Assembly (NCBI GenBank): GCA_042090785.1
Contig: JBELIP010000019.1
Span: forward strand, 1-36,852
Origin: UBA7434 sp042090785
GTDB taxonomy: Bacteria; Pseudomonadota; Gammaproteobacteria; Pseudomonadales; UBA7434
DNA length: 36,852 nt
Direction of reading: 5' to 3'
Shown piece after piece: positions 26,601 through 34,821 of this stretch. The first letter of the stretch is position 1, and each line of letters opens with the position of its first letter. Made by a program: the position numbers and the translations under genes. The notes beneath the pieces are model-generated. The model was not told where the DNA came from, searched no databases, and saw only the letters and a program-made list of their open reading frames with translations.

Positions 26601-27921
26601 ACAACGGCTCAAACGCTTGAATACCTAAACGGTGAAGTGTCGGTGCGCGGTTAAGCAGTACTGGATGCTCGCGAATAACTTCGGCAAGAATATCCCATAC
26701 TTCAGCCGGCTCTTTCTCTACCATTTTCTTAGCCGCTTTAATGGTTGTGGCCATACCACGCGCTTCTAGCTTGCCAAAAATAAACGGCTTAAATAATTCC
26801 AACGCCATTTTTTTAGGTAGACCACATTGGTGCAACCGCAGTGTAGGACCACAAACGATAACCGAACGGCCTGAGTAATCAACTCGCTTACCCAATAAGT
26901 TTTGACGGAAGCGACCTTGCTTACCTTTAATCATATCGGCAAGTGACTTTAATGGACGCTTGTTAGAACCAGTAATCGCACGACCGCGACGACCATTATC
27001 TAATAAAGCATCAACCGACTCTTGCAGCATACGCTTTTCGTTACGAACAATAATGTCTGGCGCGTTTAACTCTAACAAGCGCTTTAAGCGGTTGTTACGG
27101 TTAATAACACGACGGTACAAGTCGTTCAAATCAGAGGTAGCAAAACGGCCACCATCCAATGGTACTAACGGACGCAAATCAGGCGGAAGTACCGGCAAGA
27201 CTTCAAGAATCATCCATTCAGGTTTATTACCTGAACCTAAAAACGCTTCAATTAATTTTAAACGTTTTGATAATTTCTTAATTTTTGTTTCTGAGTTGGT
27301 GTTTGGAATCTCTTCACGTAACTCACCAACCAATTCTTCAAGATCTAAACCAATCAATAATGCTTGAACGGCTTCGGCACCCATCTTAGCGTTGAATTCG
27401 TCACCAAACTCTTCCATCGCTTCGAAGTATTGCTCGTCATTTAATAATTGACCGCGCTCGAGCGTTGTTAGACCGGGGTCAACAACAACGTAAGATTCAA
27501 AATAAAGAATCCGCTCGATATCACGCAACGTCATATCTAATAATAAACCAATACGCGACGGTAACGATTTTAAAAACCAGATATGCGCCACTGGGCTAGC
27601 CAGCTCAATGTGCCCCATACGATCACGACGAACTTTAGCTAGTGCAACTTCAACGCCACACTTTTCGCAGATAACACCGCGATGCTTAAGACGCTTGTAC
27701 TTGCCGCACAAACATTCGTAATCTTTTACCGGGCCAAAAATTTTGGCGCAGAATAAACCATCACGTTCTGGCTTAAACGTACGGTAGTTAATAGTCTCGG
27801 GCTTTTTCACTTCGCCAAATGACCATGAGCGCACCAAACCGGGTGCGGCTAAGCCAATGCGAATAGAGTCAAACTCTGCCTGCTGACCTTGTGCTTTTAA
27901 TAAATTCAATAAATCTTTCAA
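23647..27921 (-). CDS. rpoC: RNA polymerase beta' subunit
   Basis: The protein has about 1424 residues (E. coli 1407). Visible are the N-terminal zinc site (CLCGKYKRLKHRGVICEKCG), the catalytic NADFDGDQM near residue 460 with three Asp binding Mg2+, and the second zinc cluster CETRHGVCAQC near 888-898. The frame starts with ATG at 27927, but GGAGG lies only one base before it. The TTG at 27921 is seven bases from GGAGG, and its product MKDLLNLLKAQ aligns exactly with the E. coli N-terminus, which itself uses GTG. I therefore take TTG as the start. It is co-transcribed with rpoB. Confidence 0.96.
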   Translation of the reverse strand: MKDLLNLLKAQGQQAEFDSIRIGLAAPGLVRSWSFGEVKKPETINYRTFKPERDGLFCAKIFGPVKDYECLCGKYKRLKHRGVICEKCGVEVALAKVRRDRMGHIELASPVAHIWFLKSLPSRIGLLLDMTLRDIERILYFESYVVVDPGLTTLERGQLLNDEQYFEAMEEFGDEFNAKMGAEAVQALLIGLDLEELVGELREEIPNTNSETKIKKLSKRLKLIEAFLGSGNKPEWMILEVLPVLPPDLRPLVPLDGGRFATSDLNDLYRRVINRNNRLKRLLELNAPDIIVRNEKRMLQESVDALLDNGRRGRAITGSNKRPLKSLADMIKGKQGRFRQNLLGKRVDYSGRSVIVCGPTLRLHQCGLPKKMALELFKPFIFGKLEARGMATTIKAAKKMVEKEPAEVWDILAEVIREHPVLLNRAPTLHRLGIQAFEPLLIEGKAIQLHPLVCAAFNADFDGDQMAVHVPLTIEAQLEARALMMSTNNILSPASGDPIIVPSQDVVLGLYWMTRERVNGKGEGMVFADTEEVSRAFGAGQVDLQSRIKVRIRQVLLNDAGEKVETFNVLDTTVGRALLWEIVPDGISFDLVNLDMTKKSISRILNACYRDVGLKPTVIFADKLMYTGFEYSTKSGSSIGVNDFEIPAAKAEIIGQADNEVKEIEEQYAAGLVTQGEKYNKVIDIWSRANDLVSKAMMEGISTEPVINRDGEEEKQSSFNSVFMYADSGARGSPAQIRQLAGMRGLMAKPDGSIIEAPITANFREGLNVLQYFISTHGARKGLADTALKTANSGYLTRRLVDVAQDLVVTEVDCGTTSGLLMTPVIEGGEIIATLGDRVLGRVVATDVVHPESGEVVIAAGIMIDEALVDRLEDAGIDEVLVRSAIACETRHGVCAQCYGRDLARGHLVNQGEAVGVIAAQSIGEPGTQLTMRTFHIGGAASRATAVDSVQVKQDGTVRLHNVKTVERTDGNLVVVSRSGELSVAAQDGRERERYKLPYGAVLSVKDQGEVDAGQTVASWDPHTHPIITEVAGTVKYSGMEDGITIKSQADELTGLSSNSVMDPAERPAAGKEIRPAITLVDDNGEELRLAGTNVPAHYFLPSASIFTIADGAQLGVGDVIARIPQEGSKTRDITGGLPRVADLFEARKPKEPAILAEISGTVSFGKETKGKRRLVITPTDGKPLPNGKDHYEALIPKWRNLSVFEGEFVEKGEVVSEGPLTPHDILRLKGVKELAKYIVNEIQEVYRLQGVKINDKHVEVILRQMLRKVTIVDQGETNFIRGDQVEYTRVLEENDVAALGDKQLAVYERELLGITKASLATESFISAASFQETTRVLTEAAVTGKRDYLRGLKENVVVGRLIPAGTGLSYHSERKQQREAPEAEEFVVKSTDEIEAELQEALSQEVAGSDSDTGAGVEADGNV

Positions 27922-27946
27922 TGTCATTCCTCCACTGGAGTGTGAC

Positions 27947-27981
27947 GGGGATATTGTGCCGCTAGGCTATGCAATATCCCC
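27947..27981 (-). repeat. Perfect inverted repeat between rpoB and rpoC
   Basis: GGGGATATTG (27947-27956) and CAATATCCCC (27972-27981) form a 10-bp stem with a 15-base loop that has a small GCC/GGC inner stem. There is no T-run, so it is not a terminator. It ends about 20 bases before the rpoC start and may be an RNA-processing or stability hairpin. Confidence 0.7.
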
Positions 27982-28007
27982 TATGGTTGTGGGATGTCAG
28001 CAATAAG

Positions 28008-31000
28008 TTAATCTTGCTCTAACTCGATATCGATACCGAGAGAGCGGATTTCTTTCACTAATACATTGAATGATTCCGGCATGCCGGGCTCCATTCTATG
28101 ATCGCCATCAACGATGTTTTTGTACATTTTTGTTCGGCCATTAACGTCATCGGATTTCACCGTTAGCATTTCCTGCAAGGTGTAAGCCGCGCCGTAAGCT
28201 TCAAGTGCCCATACTTCCATCTCACCGAATCGCTGGCCACCAAACTGCGCTTTACCACCCAGCGGCTGCTGAGTAACAAGGCTGTAAGAGCCGGTTGAAC
28301 GCGCGTGCATCTTGTCGTCAACCAAGTGGTTCAATTTGAGTATGTACATGTAGCCAACCGTTACTGGACGCTGGAATGCATCACCCGAACGGCCGTCATA
28401 CAACTTCATTTGGCCAGTGTCAGATTGGTCAGCTAATCGCAGCAAGGCTTTGATTTCGCTTTCTGCTGCACCATCAAACGCGCCAGTGGCCATAGGCACA
28501 CCTTCACGTAGATTTTCAGCCAGTTCCATAACTTCAACTTCTGACAATTGGCTAATCGTTTCTTGACGCTTACAGTCACCCGTTTTGTTGTAAATTTCTT
28601 CTAGGAATTTACGAACTTGGGCAGCTGATTTTTGCTCTTGAATCATGACGTCAATTTTGTCGCCAAGTCCTTTAGCAGCAAAACCTAAGTGCATCTCTAA
28701 CACCTGACCGACGTTCATTCGCGAAGGTACGCCAAGTGGGTTAAGGACGATATCAACCGGACGACCATTTTCATCGTACGGCATATCTTCTTCAGGCATG
28801 ATGACCGAGATAACCCCTTTGTTACCATGACGGCCCGCCATTTTATCGCCCGGTTGGATGCGACGTTTAACAGCTAGGTAAACCTTAACAATTTTAAGTA
28901 CGCCTGGTGCTAAGTCATCACCGCTTTCGATCTTGCCACGCTTATCAGCAAGGCGAGCATCTAAGCGCGCTTTTTGTTCTTCAAGCTGAACCTTAGCGGC
29001 ATCCAACAATTCGTTGAGTGCGCCTTCGGCCATGCGTAAAGTAAACCAGTCTTCTTGTGGCAAGCCATCAAGCAGCTCATCAGTAATGACTGAACCTTTC
29101 TTAATGTCGCCTGCGCCACTGTGCACTTTCTTATCGAGTAACGCATCGCGTAAACGATCGAAAGTCGCTGATTCAACAATGCGATACTCATCGCGGAAAT
29201 CTTTGCGGTAGGCTTCGATTTCAGCTTTTTCTATCGCCAGTGAACGCTCATCTTTTTCTAAACCGTCACGGGTGAAAACTTTAACATCAATAACAGTACC
29301 TTTAACGCTTGAAGGAACACGTAACGAGGTATCTTTAACATCCGATGCTTTTTCACCAAAGATGGCACGTAATAGTTTTTCTTCTGGCGTCAGTTGCGTT
29401 TCACCTTTAGGCGTTACTTTACCTACCAGAATATCGCCAGCGCCAACTTCAGCACCAATATAAACAACACCCGACTCGTCTAGCTTATTCAGCGCAGACT
29501 CACCAACGTTAGGAATATCAGAAGTAATTTCTTCTGAACCTAATTTTGTGTCTCTAGCAATACAAGTTAATTCTTGAATATGAATAGTGGTGAAGCGATC
29601 TTCGCGTACAACTCTTTCGGAAATAAGAATTGAATCCTCAAAGTTGTAACCGTTCCAAGCCATAAATGCGATACGCATGTTCTGACCGAGTGCAAGCTCA
29701 CCCATATCAACCGATGGACCATCCGCTAAGATATCGCCACGAACCACTGTGTCGCCTTGCTTCACAATAGAACGCTGATTAATACATGTGTTTTGGTTCG
29801 AACGCGTGTACTTAGTGAGGTTGTAAATATCAACACCCGCTTCACCGGTTGTGATTTCTTCAGGGTTAACCCGCACAACCACTCGGCTGGCATCAACACT
29901 TTCAATCACACCACCACGTCGTGCAACTTCACAAACGCCGGAGTCAGCCGCCACTTTACGCTCAATACCTGTACCCACTAATGGCTTTTCGGCCTTTAAT
30001 GTTGGTACAGCTTGGCGCTGCATGTTTGATCCCATTAATGCTCGGTTAGCATCATCGTGCTCTAAGAAAGGAATCAATGAAGCCGCAACCGATACAACCT
30101 GACGAGGAGAGACATCCATATACTGAACGCGCTCAGGCGGCATAACAGTAAATTCATTTAAATGTCTTACCGCAACAAGGTCTTCGGTAAATGCATCATT
30201 TTTATCTAAGTCTGCTGAAACCTGTGCAATAACGTATTCTGCTTCGTTAATCGCCGATAGGTATTCAATTTCTTCTGTTAACTTGCCATTAATCACTTTG
30301 CGATACGGGCTTTCAAGAAAACCGTATTCGTTAGTACGCGCATAAGTAGCCAGTGAGTTAATCAAACCAATGTTTGGTCCCTCTGGCGTTTCGATAGGAC
30401 ATACACGACCGTAATGCGTCGGATGCACGTCACGCACTTCAAAGCCTGCTCGCTCACGCGTAAGACCACCTGGCCCTAATGCAGAGACACGACGCTTATG
30501 CGTCACTTCTGATAGCGGGTTATTCTGATCCATAAACTGAGACAGCTGGCTAGAACCAAAAAATTCTTTAACCGCTGCAGCCACTGGCTTAGCATTAATT
30601 AAATCCTGTGGCATTAAGCCTTCGGATTCAGCAACACTTAAACGCTCTTTAACTGCACGCTCAACACGAACAAGACCCACACGGAATTGGTTTTCAGCCA
30701 TTTCGCCAACAGAACGAACACGTCGGTTACCCAAATGATCGATATCGTCGACAATACCTTTACCGTTACGAATATCGATTAACGTGCGTAACACATCAAC
30801 GATATCATCGTTAGATAAAATACCTTCACCGACAATTTCTTCACGACCTAAACGGCGATTAAACTTCATTCGGCCTACGGCAGATAAGTCATAACGCTCA
30901 GGAGAAAAGAATAAGTTAGCAAATAAGTTTTCTGCCGACTCTTTTGTTGGTGGCTCACCAGGACGCATCATGCGGTAAATTTCTACCAATGCCTCTAACT

Positions 31001-32090
31001 GTGTACGCGTAATATCGCCACGTAAGGTGTCAGAAATGAACGAACCACAATCCAGTTCGTTGGTATAAATAGTTTCGAACTCACTAATTCCTAGCTCTTC
31101 AAACTGCGCTAGCACTTCTTCAGTGATTTCAGTATTACACTCAATTACTACTTCGCCAGTATCTTTGCTAACAATATCTTTAGCTAACGAACGGCCATAA
31201 ATATAATCGGCTGGGCATACTAACTTATTGATTTTTGCTTCTTCAAGTTGACGGATATGACGAACCGTTACACGACGACCCTGCTCAACAATCAACTTAC
31301 CTTTGCCATCTTTAATATCGAAGGCAGCAATTTCGCCACGCAGACGCTCAGGCACAAGCACCATTGAGTAGCCTTTTTTGCTGCACTCAAAAGTATTGTT
31401 GTCAAAGAACATTTCAAGCATTTCTTCTGACGTTAGGCCAATGGCGCGTAACAATACAGTAGCTGGCAACTTACGACGGCGATCAATTCGAACAAAAACT
31501 AAATCTTTAGGATCAAATTCGAAATCTAACCATGAACCACGGTAAGGAATAACACGTGCGGAATAAAGTAACTTACCCGAAGAATGCGTTTTACCTTTAT
31601 CGTGATCAAAGAAAACACCTGGCGAACGGTGTAACTGAGAAACGATTACTCGCTCAGTACCGTTAATAACAAAGGTGCCGTTATCCGTCATTAATGGGAT
31701 TTCACCCATGTAGACTTCTTGCTCTTTGATATCTTTAATGGTTTTAGCAGCTGACTCTTTATCGTAAACAATCAATCGCACTTTAACGCGCAATGGTGCA
31801 GCGTAAGTCACGCCACGTGATTGGCACTCTTTTACATCAAATACAGGCTCACCGAGCTTGTAGTCAACATATTCAAGTGCAGCGTTACCTGAGTAACTGA
31901 TAATTGGAAAGACAGATTTAAAGGCAGCATGTAAACCGTATTCTTTACGGCTTTCTACAGCGGTGCCTTCTTGAGTAAATTTGCGGTATGAATCCAACTG
32001 AATTGCTAATAGAAAAGGTTCTTCCATTATATGAGGCAATTTAGTGAAATCTTTACGGATACGTTTTCGTTCTGTATACGAGTAAGACAT
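28008..32090 (-). CDS. rpoB: RNA polymerase beta subunit
   Basis: This 1360-residue catalytic subunit has E. coli-like sequence throughout: MSYSYTERKRIRKDF, NGTERVIVSQLHRSPGVFF and MAGRHGNKGVIS. The rifampicin pocket near residues 510-540 (SSQLSQFMDQNNPLSE, THKRRVSALGPGG) is wild type, which predicts sensitivity. The frame is open six codons upstream, but the ATG at 32090 has AGGAG five bases away and matches the family start. A 680-bp gap, unusually long, separates it from rplL. Confidence 0.98.
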   Translation of the reverse strand: MSYSYTERKRIRKDFTKLPHIMEEPFLLAIQLDSYRKFTQEGTAVESRKEYGLHAAFKSVFPIISYSGNAALEYVDYKLGEPVFDVKECQSRGVTYAAPLRVKVRLIVYDKESAAKTIKDIKEQEVYMGEIPLMTDNGTFVINGTERVIVSQLHRSPGVFFDHDKGKTHSSGKLLYSARVIPYRGSWLDFEFDPKDLVFVRIDRRRKLPATVLLRAIGLTSEEMLEMFFDNNTFECSKKGYSMVLVPERLRGEIAAFDIKDGKGKLIVEQGRRVTVRHIRQLEEAKINKLVCPADYIYGRSLAKDIVSKDTGEVVIECNTEITEEVLAQFEELGISEFETIYTNELDCGSFISDTLRGDITRTQLEALVEIYRMMRPGEPPTKESAENLFANLFFSPERYDLSAVGRMKFNRRLGREEIVGEGILSNDDIVDVLRTLIDIRNGKGIVDDIDHLGNRRVRSVGEMAENQFRVGLVRVERAVKERLSVAESEGLMPQDLINAKPVAAAVKEFFGSSQLSQFMDQNNPLSEVTHKRRVSALGPGGLTRERAGFEVRDVHPTHYGRVCPIETPEGPNIGLINSLATYARTNEYGFLESPYRKVINGKLTEEIEYLSAINEAEYVIAQVSADLDKNDAFTEDLVAVRHLNEFTVMPPERVQYMDVSPRQVVSVAASLIPFLEHDDANRALMGSNMQRQAVPTLKAEKPLVGTGIERKVAADSGVCEVARRGGVIESVDASRVVVRVNPEEITTGEAGVDIYNLTKYTRSNQNTCINQRSIVKQGDTVVRGDILADGPSVDMGELALGQNMRIAFMAWNGYNFEDSILISERVVREDRFTTIHIQELTCIARDTKLGSEEITSDIPNVGESALNKLDESGVVYIGAEVGAGDILVGKVTPKGETQLTPEEKLLRAIFGEKASDVKDTSLRVPSSVKGTVIDVKVFTRDGLEKDERSLAIEKAEIEAYRKDFRDEYRIVESATFDRLRDALLDKKVHSGAGDIKKGSVITDELLDGLPQEDWFTLRMAEGALNELLDAAKVQLEEQKARLDARLADKRGKIESGDDLAPGVLKIVKVYLAVKRRIQPGDKMAGRHGNKGVISVIMPEEDMPYDENGRPVDIVLNPLGVPSRMNVGQVLEMHLGFAAKGLGDKIDVMIQEQKSAAQVRKFLEEIYNKTGDCKRQETISQLSEVEVMELAENLREGVPMATGAFDGAAESEIKALLRLADQSDTGQMKLYDGRSGDAFQRPVTVGYMYILKLNHLVDDKMHARSTGSYSLVTQQPLGGKAQFGGQRFGEMEVWALEAYGAAYTLQEMLTVKSDDVNGRTKMYKNIVDGDHRMEPGMPESFNVLVKEIRSLGIDIELEQD

Positions 32091-32144
32091 TAGCGCTCCT
32101 GAGCACATTTCCTAAAGGAAAATGGTCTAATATTAAATTGAGTC

Positions 32145-32211
32145 AATGGGGTCAAAGTAAAAACTCATAGGCCTTAAAAGCAGCCATATAAATTTTTACT
32201 TTGACCTCATT
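32145..32211. repeat. REP/MITE-like inverted repeat in the rpoB leader
   Basis: Arms 32145-32163 and 32193-32211 pair over 19 bp with a single G-T wobble, around a 29-base loop. The ends carry GGTCAAAGTAAAAA and its complement, with AATG/CATT outside. GGGGTCAAAGTAAAA-type inverted ends resemble palindromic units associated with Y1/REP-type transposases in Gammaproteobacteria; this link is from memory. No transposase gene is in the window. Confidence 0.65.
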
Positions 32212-32548
32212 CACTTAATCGCAATCCGAAAGTGAGATCAGTAATCTCTATCCACTATCGGGCTTCCCTGCTAAATCTATATAAAAACAAAACATCTTTT
32301 GATAACAGCCTAAACAACATGTTAGATGCAATGCTTTTATTAACTGTTACTTTTTTAACCAACTCGGCTGGCTCAAACACCACAACCAACCTAACGAATT
32401 GCTATAGCCAATTTTTTTTGCAAAAAACATGGGCAAATTCGAAATACCAGCTAAGCTTTAAGTAACAACTAATAAAAACAGTTTCTATTTAATAGAACAT
32501 ACAGCTTGTAATAGAACACAGCTTAAATCAGCAACAGCAAAACTTATC

Positions 32549-32582
32549 GCCTATTAAACTCCCCTGTTTAATGGGCTTTTTT
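32549..32582 (+). terminator. Plus-strand Rho-independent terminator in the rplL-rpoB gap
   Basis: GCCTATTAAAC / GTTTAATGGGC form an 11-bp stem (one T-G pair) with loop TCCCCT, followed by six T on the plus strand. On the minus strand the stem is preceded by A and has no T-run. It therefore suits a plus-strand transcript, yet no plus-strand gene is recognised upstream. Confidence 0.75.
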
Positions 32583-32682
32583 GTGCCTGCTCACAGCTAA
32601 AACGCTCTTTAGAGCAAACCCAAACTAACTGAAATATGCGGCCTAAATACCAATAAAAAAACGCGTATTTAAAACACAAAAC

Positions 32683-32718
32683 AACCACTAGCAATATCGT
32701 AAGATATCACTAGCGGTT
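32683..32718 (-). terminator. Hairpin after rplL, possible rpoBC attenuator
   Basis: Arms 32683-32698 and 32703-32718 (AACCACTAGCAATATC and GATATCACTAGCGGTT) pair at 13 of 16 positions around a GTAA loop. On the minus strand it is followed by GTTTTGTGTTTT. It lies about 50 bp after the rplL stop, the position where E. coli has an attenuator that lowers rpoBC relative to rplJL. Confidence 0.45.
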
Positions 32719-32770
32719 AATTTTTATGCGCCGGCGTTAAATTTAAACCCGCCAACGCATCTGTTCAGAA

Positions 32771-33151
32771 TTACTTAACTTCTGCAGAAGCACCCGCTTC
32801 TTCAAGTAATTTAACAGTTTCAGCTGCGTCGTCTTTAGAAGCACCTTCTTTAACTGTTGATGGTGCGCCATCAACCATTGCTTTAGCTTCTTTAAGACCA
32901 AGACCCGTGATACCACGAACAGCCTTGATTACGTTAACTTTCTTCTCGCCAGCAGCAGTTAAGATAACATCAAATTCAGTTTTCTCTTCAGCTGCGCCAC
33001 CAGCGTCGCCGCCAGCTGCAGGTGCTGCAACAGCAACAGCCGCTTGAGCAGAAACACCAAATTTTTCTTCCATTGCACTAACAAGTTCAACCACGTCCAT
33101 AACGCTCATTTCAGCAATCGCGTCTAGAATTTCATCTTTAGATAGAGCCAT
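32771..33151 (-). CDS. rplL: 50S ribosomal protein L7/L12
   Basis: This 126-residue stalk protein is a dimer that recruits translation factors. It has the N-terminal dimerisation region (MALSKDEILDAIAEMSVMDVVELV), an Ala/Gly-rich hinge at about 40-58, and the C-terminal factor-binding domain with GLGLKEAKAMVDGAP. AGGAG lies before the ATG. It is co-transcribed with rplJ, 67 bp upstream. Confidence 0.98.
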   Translation of the reverse strand: MALSKDEILDAIAEMSVMDVVELVSAMEEKFGVSAQAAVAVAAPAAGGDAGGAAEEKTEFDVILTAAGEKKVNVIKAVRGITGLGLKEAKAMVDGAPSTVKEGASKDDAAETVKLLEEAGASAEVK

Positions 33152-33218
33152 GACTCACATCTCCTAATCAATTAATTAAATAAATATAAAGCGAGTAATT
33201 TACGAACTAACGCAAGTA

Positions 33219-33752
33219 TTAAGCCGCTTCAGCTTCTTTTTTGTCTTTAACTGCCGCTACAACACGAGTTACCGATGAAGGAACATCGTTGAATGTACGA
33301 ACCAACTTGGTAACTGGGGCAAGAATAACGCCTGCCAACATTCCCAAAGCTTGATCGCGTGTTGGCAACTTGGCCAATACATCAATTTTATTCGCGTCGA
33401 GCATTTCACCGCCAACTGCTAAAGCTTTGATGTCGAACTTTTCGTTCTCTTTTGCAAAGTCTTTAAACAATCGGGCACAAGCGCCTGGATCTTCCATTGA
33501 AAAACCAAACAATGATGGACCTGCAAGAGCGCCACTTACGCACTCGTACTCAGTTCCTTCAAAAGCTCGCTTTGCCAACGTATTACGCACTACACGCAAA
33601 TCGATATTAGCTTCTCGTGCTTTAGCTCGGAGCTCTGTCATATCAGTTACATCAACGCCACGCGCATCTGCAACCACTAAAGACAGGGCGCCACTGGCAG
33701 TCTCGTTAACTTGAGCGACAATTTGCTTTTTGCCTTCGAGTCCTAATGCCAC
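33219..33752 (-). CDS. rplJ: 50S ribosomal protein L10
   Basis: This 177-residue protein anchors L7/L12 dimers to 23S rRNA. MALGLEGKKQIVAQV, VVRNTLAKRAFEGTEYE and the helical LVRTFNDVPSSVTRVVAAVKDKKEA tail match L10. The start is GTG with AGGAG eight bases upstream. In E. coli the L10-L12 complex represses translation of this operon through the rplJ leader; a 366-bp leader is present here. Confidence 0.98.
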   Translation of the reverse strand: MALGLEGKKQIVAQVNETASGALSLVVADARGVDVTDMTELRAKAREANIDLRVVRNTLAKRAFEGTEYECVSGALAGPSLFGFSMEDPGACARLFKDFAKENEKFDIKALAVGGEMLDANKIDVLAKLPTRDQALGMLAGVILAPVTKLVRTFNDVPSSVTRVVAAVKDKKEAEAA

Positions 33753-34118
33753 ACTATTACTCCTGTGAATTGACCGAGCCAGTACTGCCGCTCAGCCGTT
33801 CTATTTAAGCTGTTATTTACGTGGTTACTTTATGAATATGTAACAACGCTGCATCACTTACTTAATATGAATCGTATAACGACACAAAAAAAACAAGTAC
33901 TGCAAATTAACAACCACCTTACTGGTGGGACGAATTTGATTTCGCACTCACCATCTGCGTAGGTTATTTACGAAAGAGTTTAACAACAACTCTAACGAAA
34001 CGATTAAGCCTGACCAATACCTGCCAATAAAAATTGGGTCACTGGCCAATAACACCTACGGTCTTTGACGGCTCGCTTTTATATAAAAGCGAAGCGCCTC
34101 AGAGTTTTTTAGCTTCTA
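33753..34118 (-). promoter_or_regulatory. rplA-rplJ gap: L10-leader-like region
   Basis: This is a 366-bp gap without genes. On the minus strand it contains a 20-bp perfect palindrome just after rplA (34073-34092, TCGCTTTT/AAAAGCGA arms), a stem AGAGTT/AACTCT (33975-33980/33988-33993), and CCACC-N5-GGTGG (33914-33928). Position and length match the autoregulatory L10 leader of Gammaproteobacteria. I could not confirm the kink-turn binding site by eye. Confidence 0.5.
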
Positions 34119-34817
34119 CTACTTAAGTTCAAGCGAGGACTGATCAATAGCTAGACCTGGCCCCATAGTGGTAGAAACACTGATTTTTTTAAGATAAACA
34201 CCTTTAGCAGATGCTGGCTTAGCTTTTTGCAAGTCAATTAACAACGCTTCTAAGTTTTCTTTAACCGCTTTAGCATCAAAACCCACTTGGCCAATAGCGC
34301 CATGGATAATGCCATTTTTATCAGTACGGTAACGTACTTGACCCGCTTTAGCGTTTTTAACTGCTGTTGCTACGTCTGGCGTAACCGTACCCGTTTTAGG
34401 GTTAGGCATTAAACCGCGTGGACCAAGCACTTGACCTAATTGGCCAACAACGCGCATTGCATCTGGCGAAGCAATAACAACGTCAAAATCAAGATTACCT
34501 GCTTTTACATCGGCTGCTAAATCGTCCATACCGACTTTGTCGGCACCCGCTGCTGTTGCAGCTTCGGCGTTAGCGCCACTGGTAAAAACAGCTACACGAA
34601 CCTCTTTACCTGAACCGTGTGGTAACGTAGTTGCACCACGAACCGCTTGGTCAGATTTACGTGCATCAATACCTAAGTTGATTGAAACATCAATCGACTC
34701 TTTAAATTTAACTGCAGAAAGCTCGTTTAATAACGCTGCTGCGTCATCAATTGAATATAACTTACCTGGCTCAACTTTCTCGGCTATTGCCTTTGCTCGT
34801 TTGCTTATTTTAGGCAT
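34119..34817 (-). CDS. rplA: 50S ribosomal protein L1
   Basis: This 232-residue L1-stalk protein binds 23S rRNA and controls E-site tRNA release. NLGIDARKSDQAVRGATTLPHG, VIASPDAMRVVGQLGQVLGPRGLMPNPK and NAKAGQVRYRTDKNGIIH match L1. The open frame begins six codons earlier inside rplK, but the ATG at 34817 fits the family start and has GGAGGG upstream, formed by the last rplK codons. The gap to rplK is only four bases, so translation is coupled; in E. coli L1 represses both genes. Confidence 0.98.
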   Translation of the reverse strand: MPKISKRAKAIAEKVEPGKLYSIDDAAALLNELSAVKFKESIDVSINLGIDARKSDQAVRGATTLPHGSGKEVRVAVFTSGANAEAATAAGADKVGMDDLAADVKAGNLDFDVVIASPDAMRVVGQLGQVLGPRGLMPNPKTGTVTPDVATAVKNAKAGQVRYRTDKNGIIHGAIGQVGFDAKAVKENLEALLIDLQKAKPASAKGVYLKKISVSTTMGPGLAIDQSSLELK

Positions 34818-34821
34818 TGTT

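Larger units (their letters stand above)
32091..32770. other. Long structured rplL-rpoB intergenic region
   Basis: The gap is 680 bp. It holds a REP/MITE-like inverted repeat just upstream of rpoB (32145-32211), two imperfect tandem repeats (32490-32507 and 32509-32524, unit TAATAGAACA(TA)CAGCTT), a plus-strand terminator (32549-32582) and a hairpin after rplL (32683-32718). The 77-codon plus-strand frame at 32232-32465 has no recognisable features and is not called. Confidence 0.6.

Noticed and set aside
28008..32090. Intein or large insertion in rpoB/rpoC
   Set aside because: Both subunits are continuous and close to E. coli length; no splicing motifs or foreign domains were seen.
32232..32465. 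Plus-strand 77-codon frame in the rplL-rpoB gap
   Set aside because: No ribosome binding site, no domain or signal peptide, and odd low-complexity composition; the downstream terminator more likely serves a short RNA, if anything.
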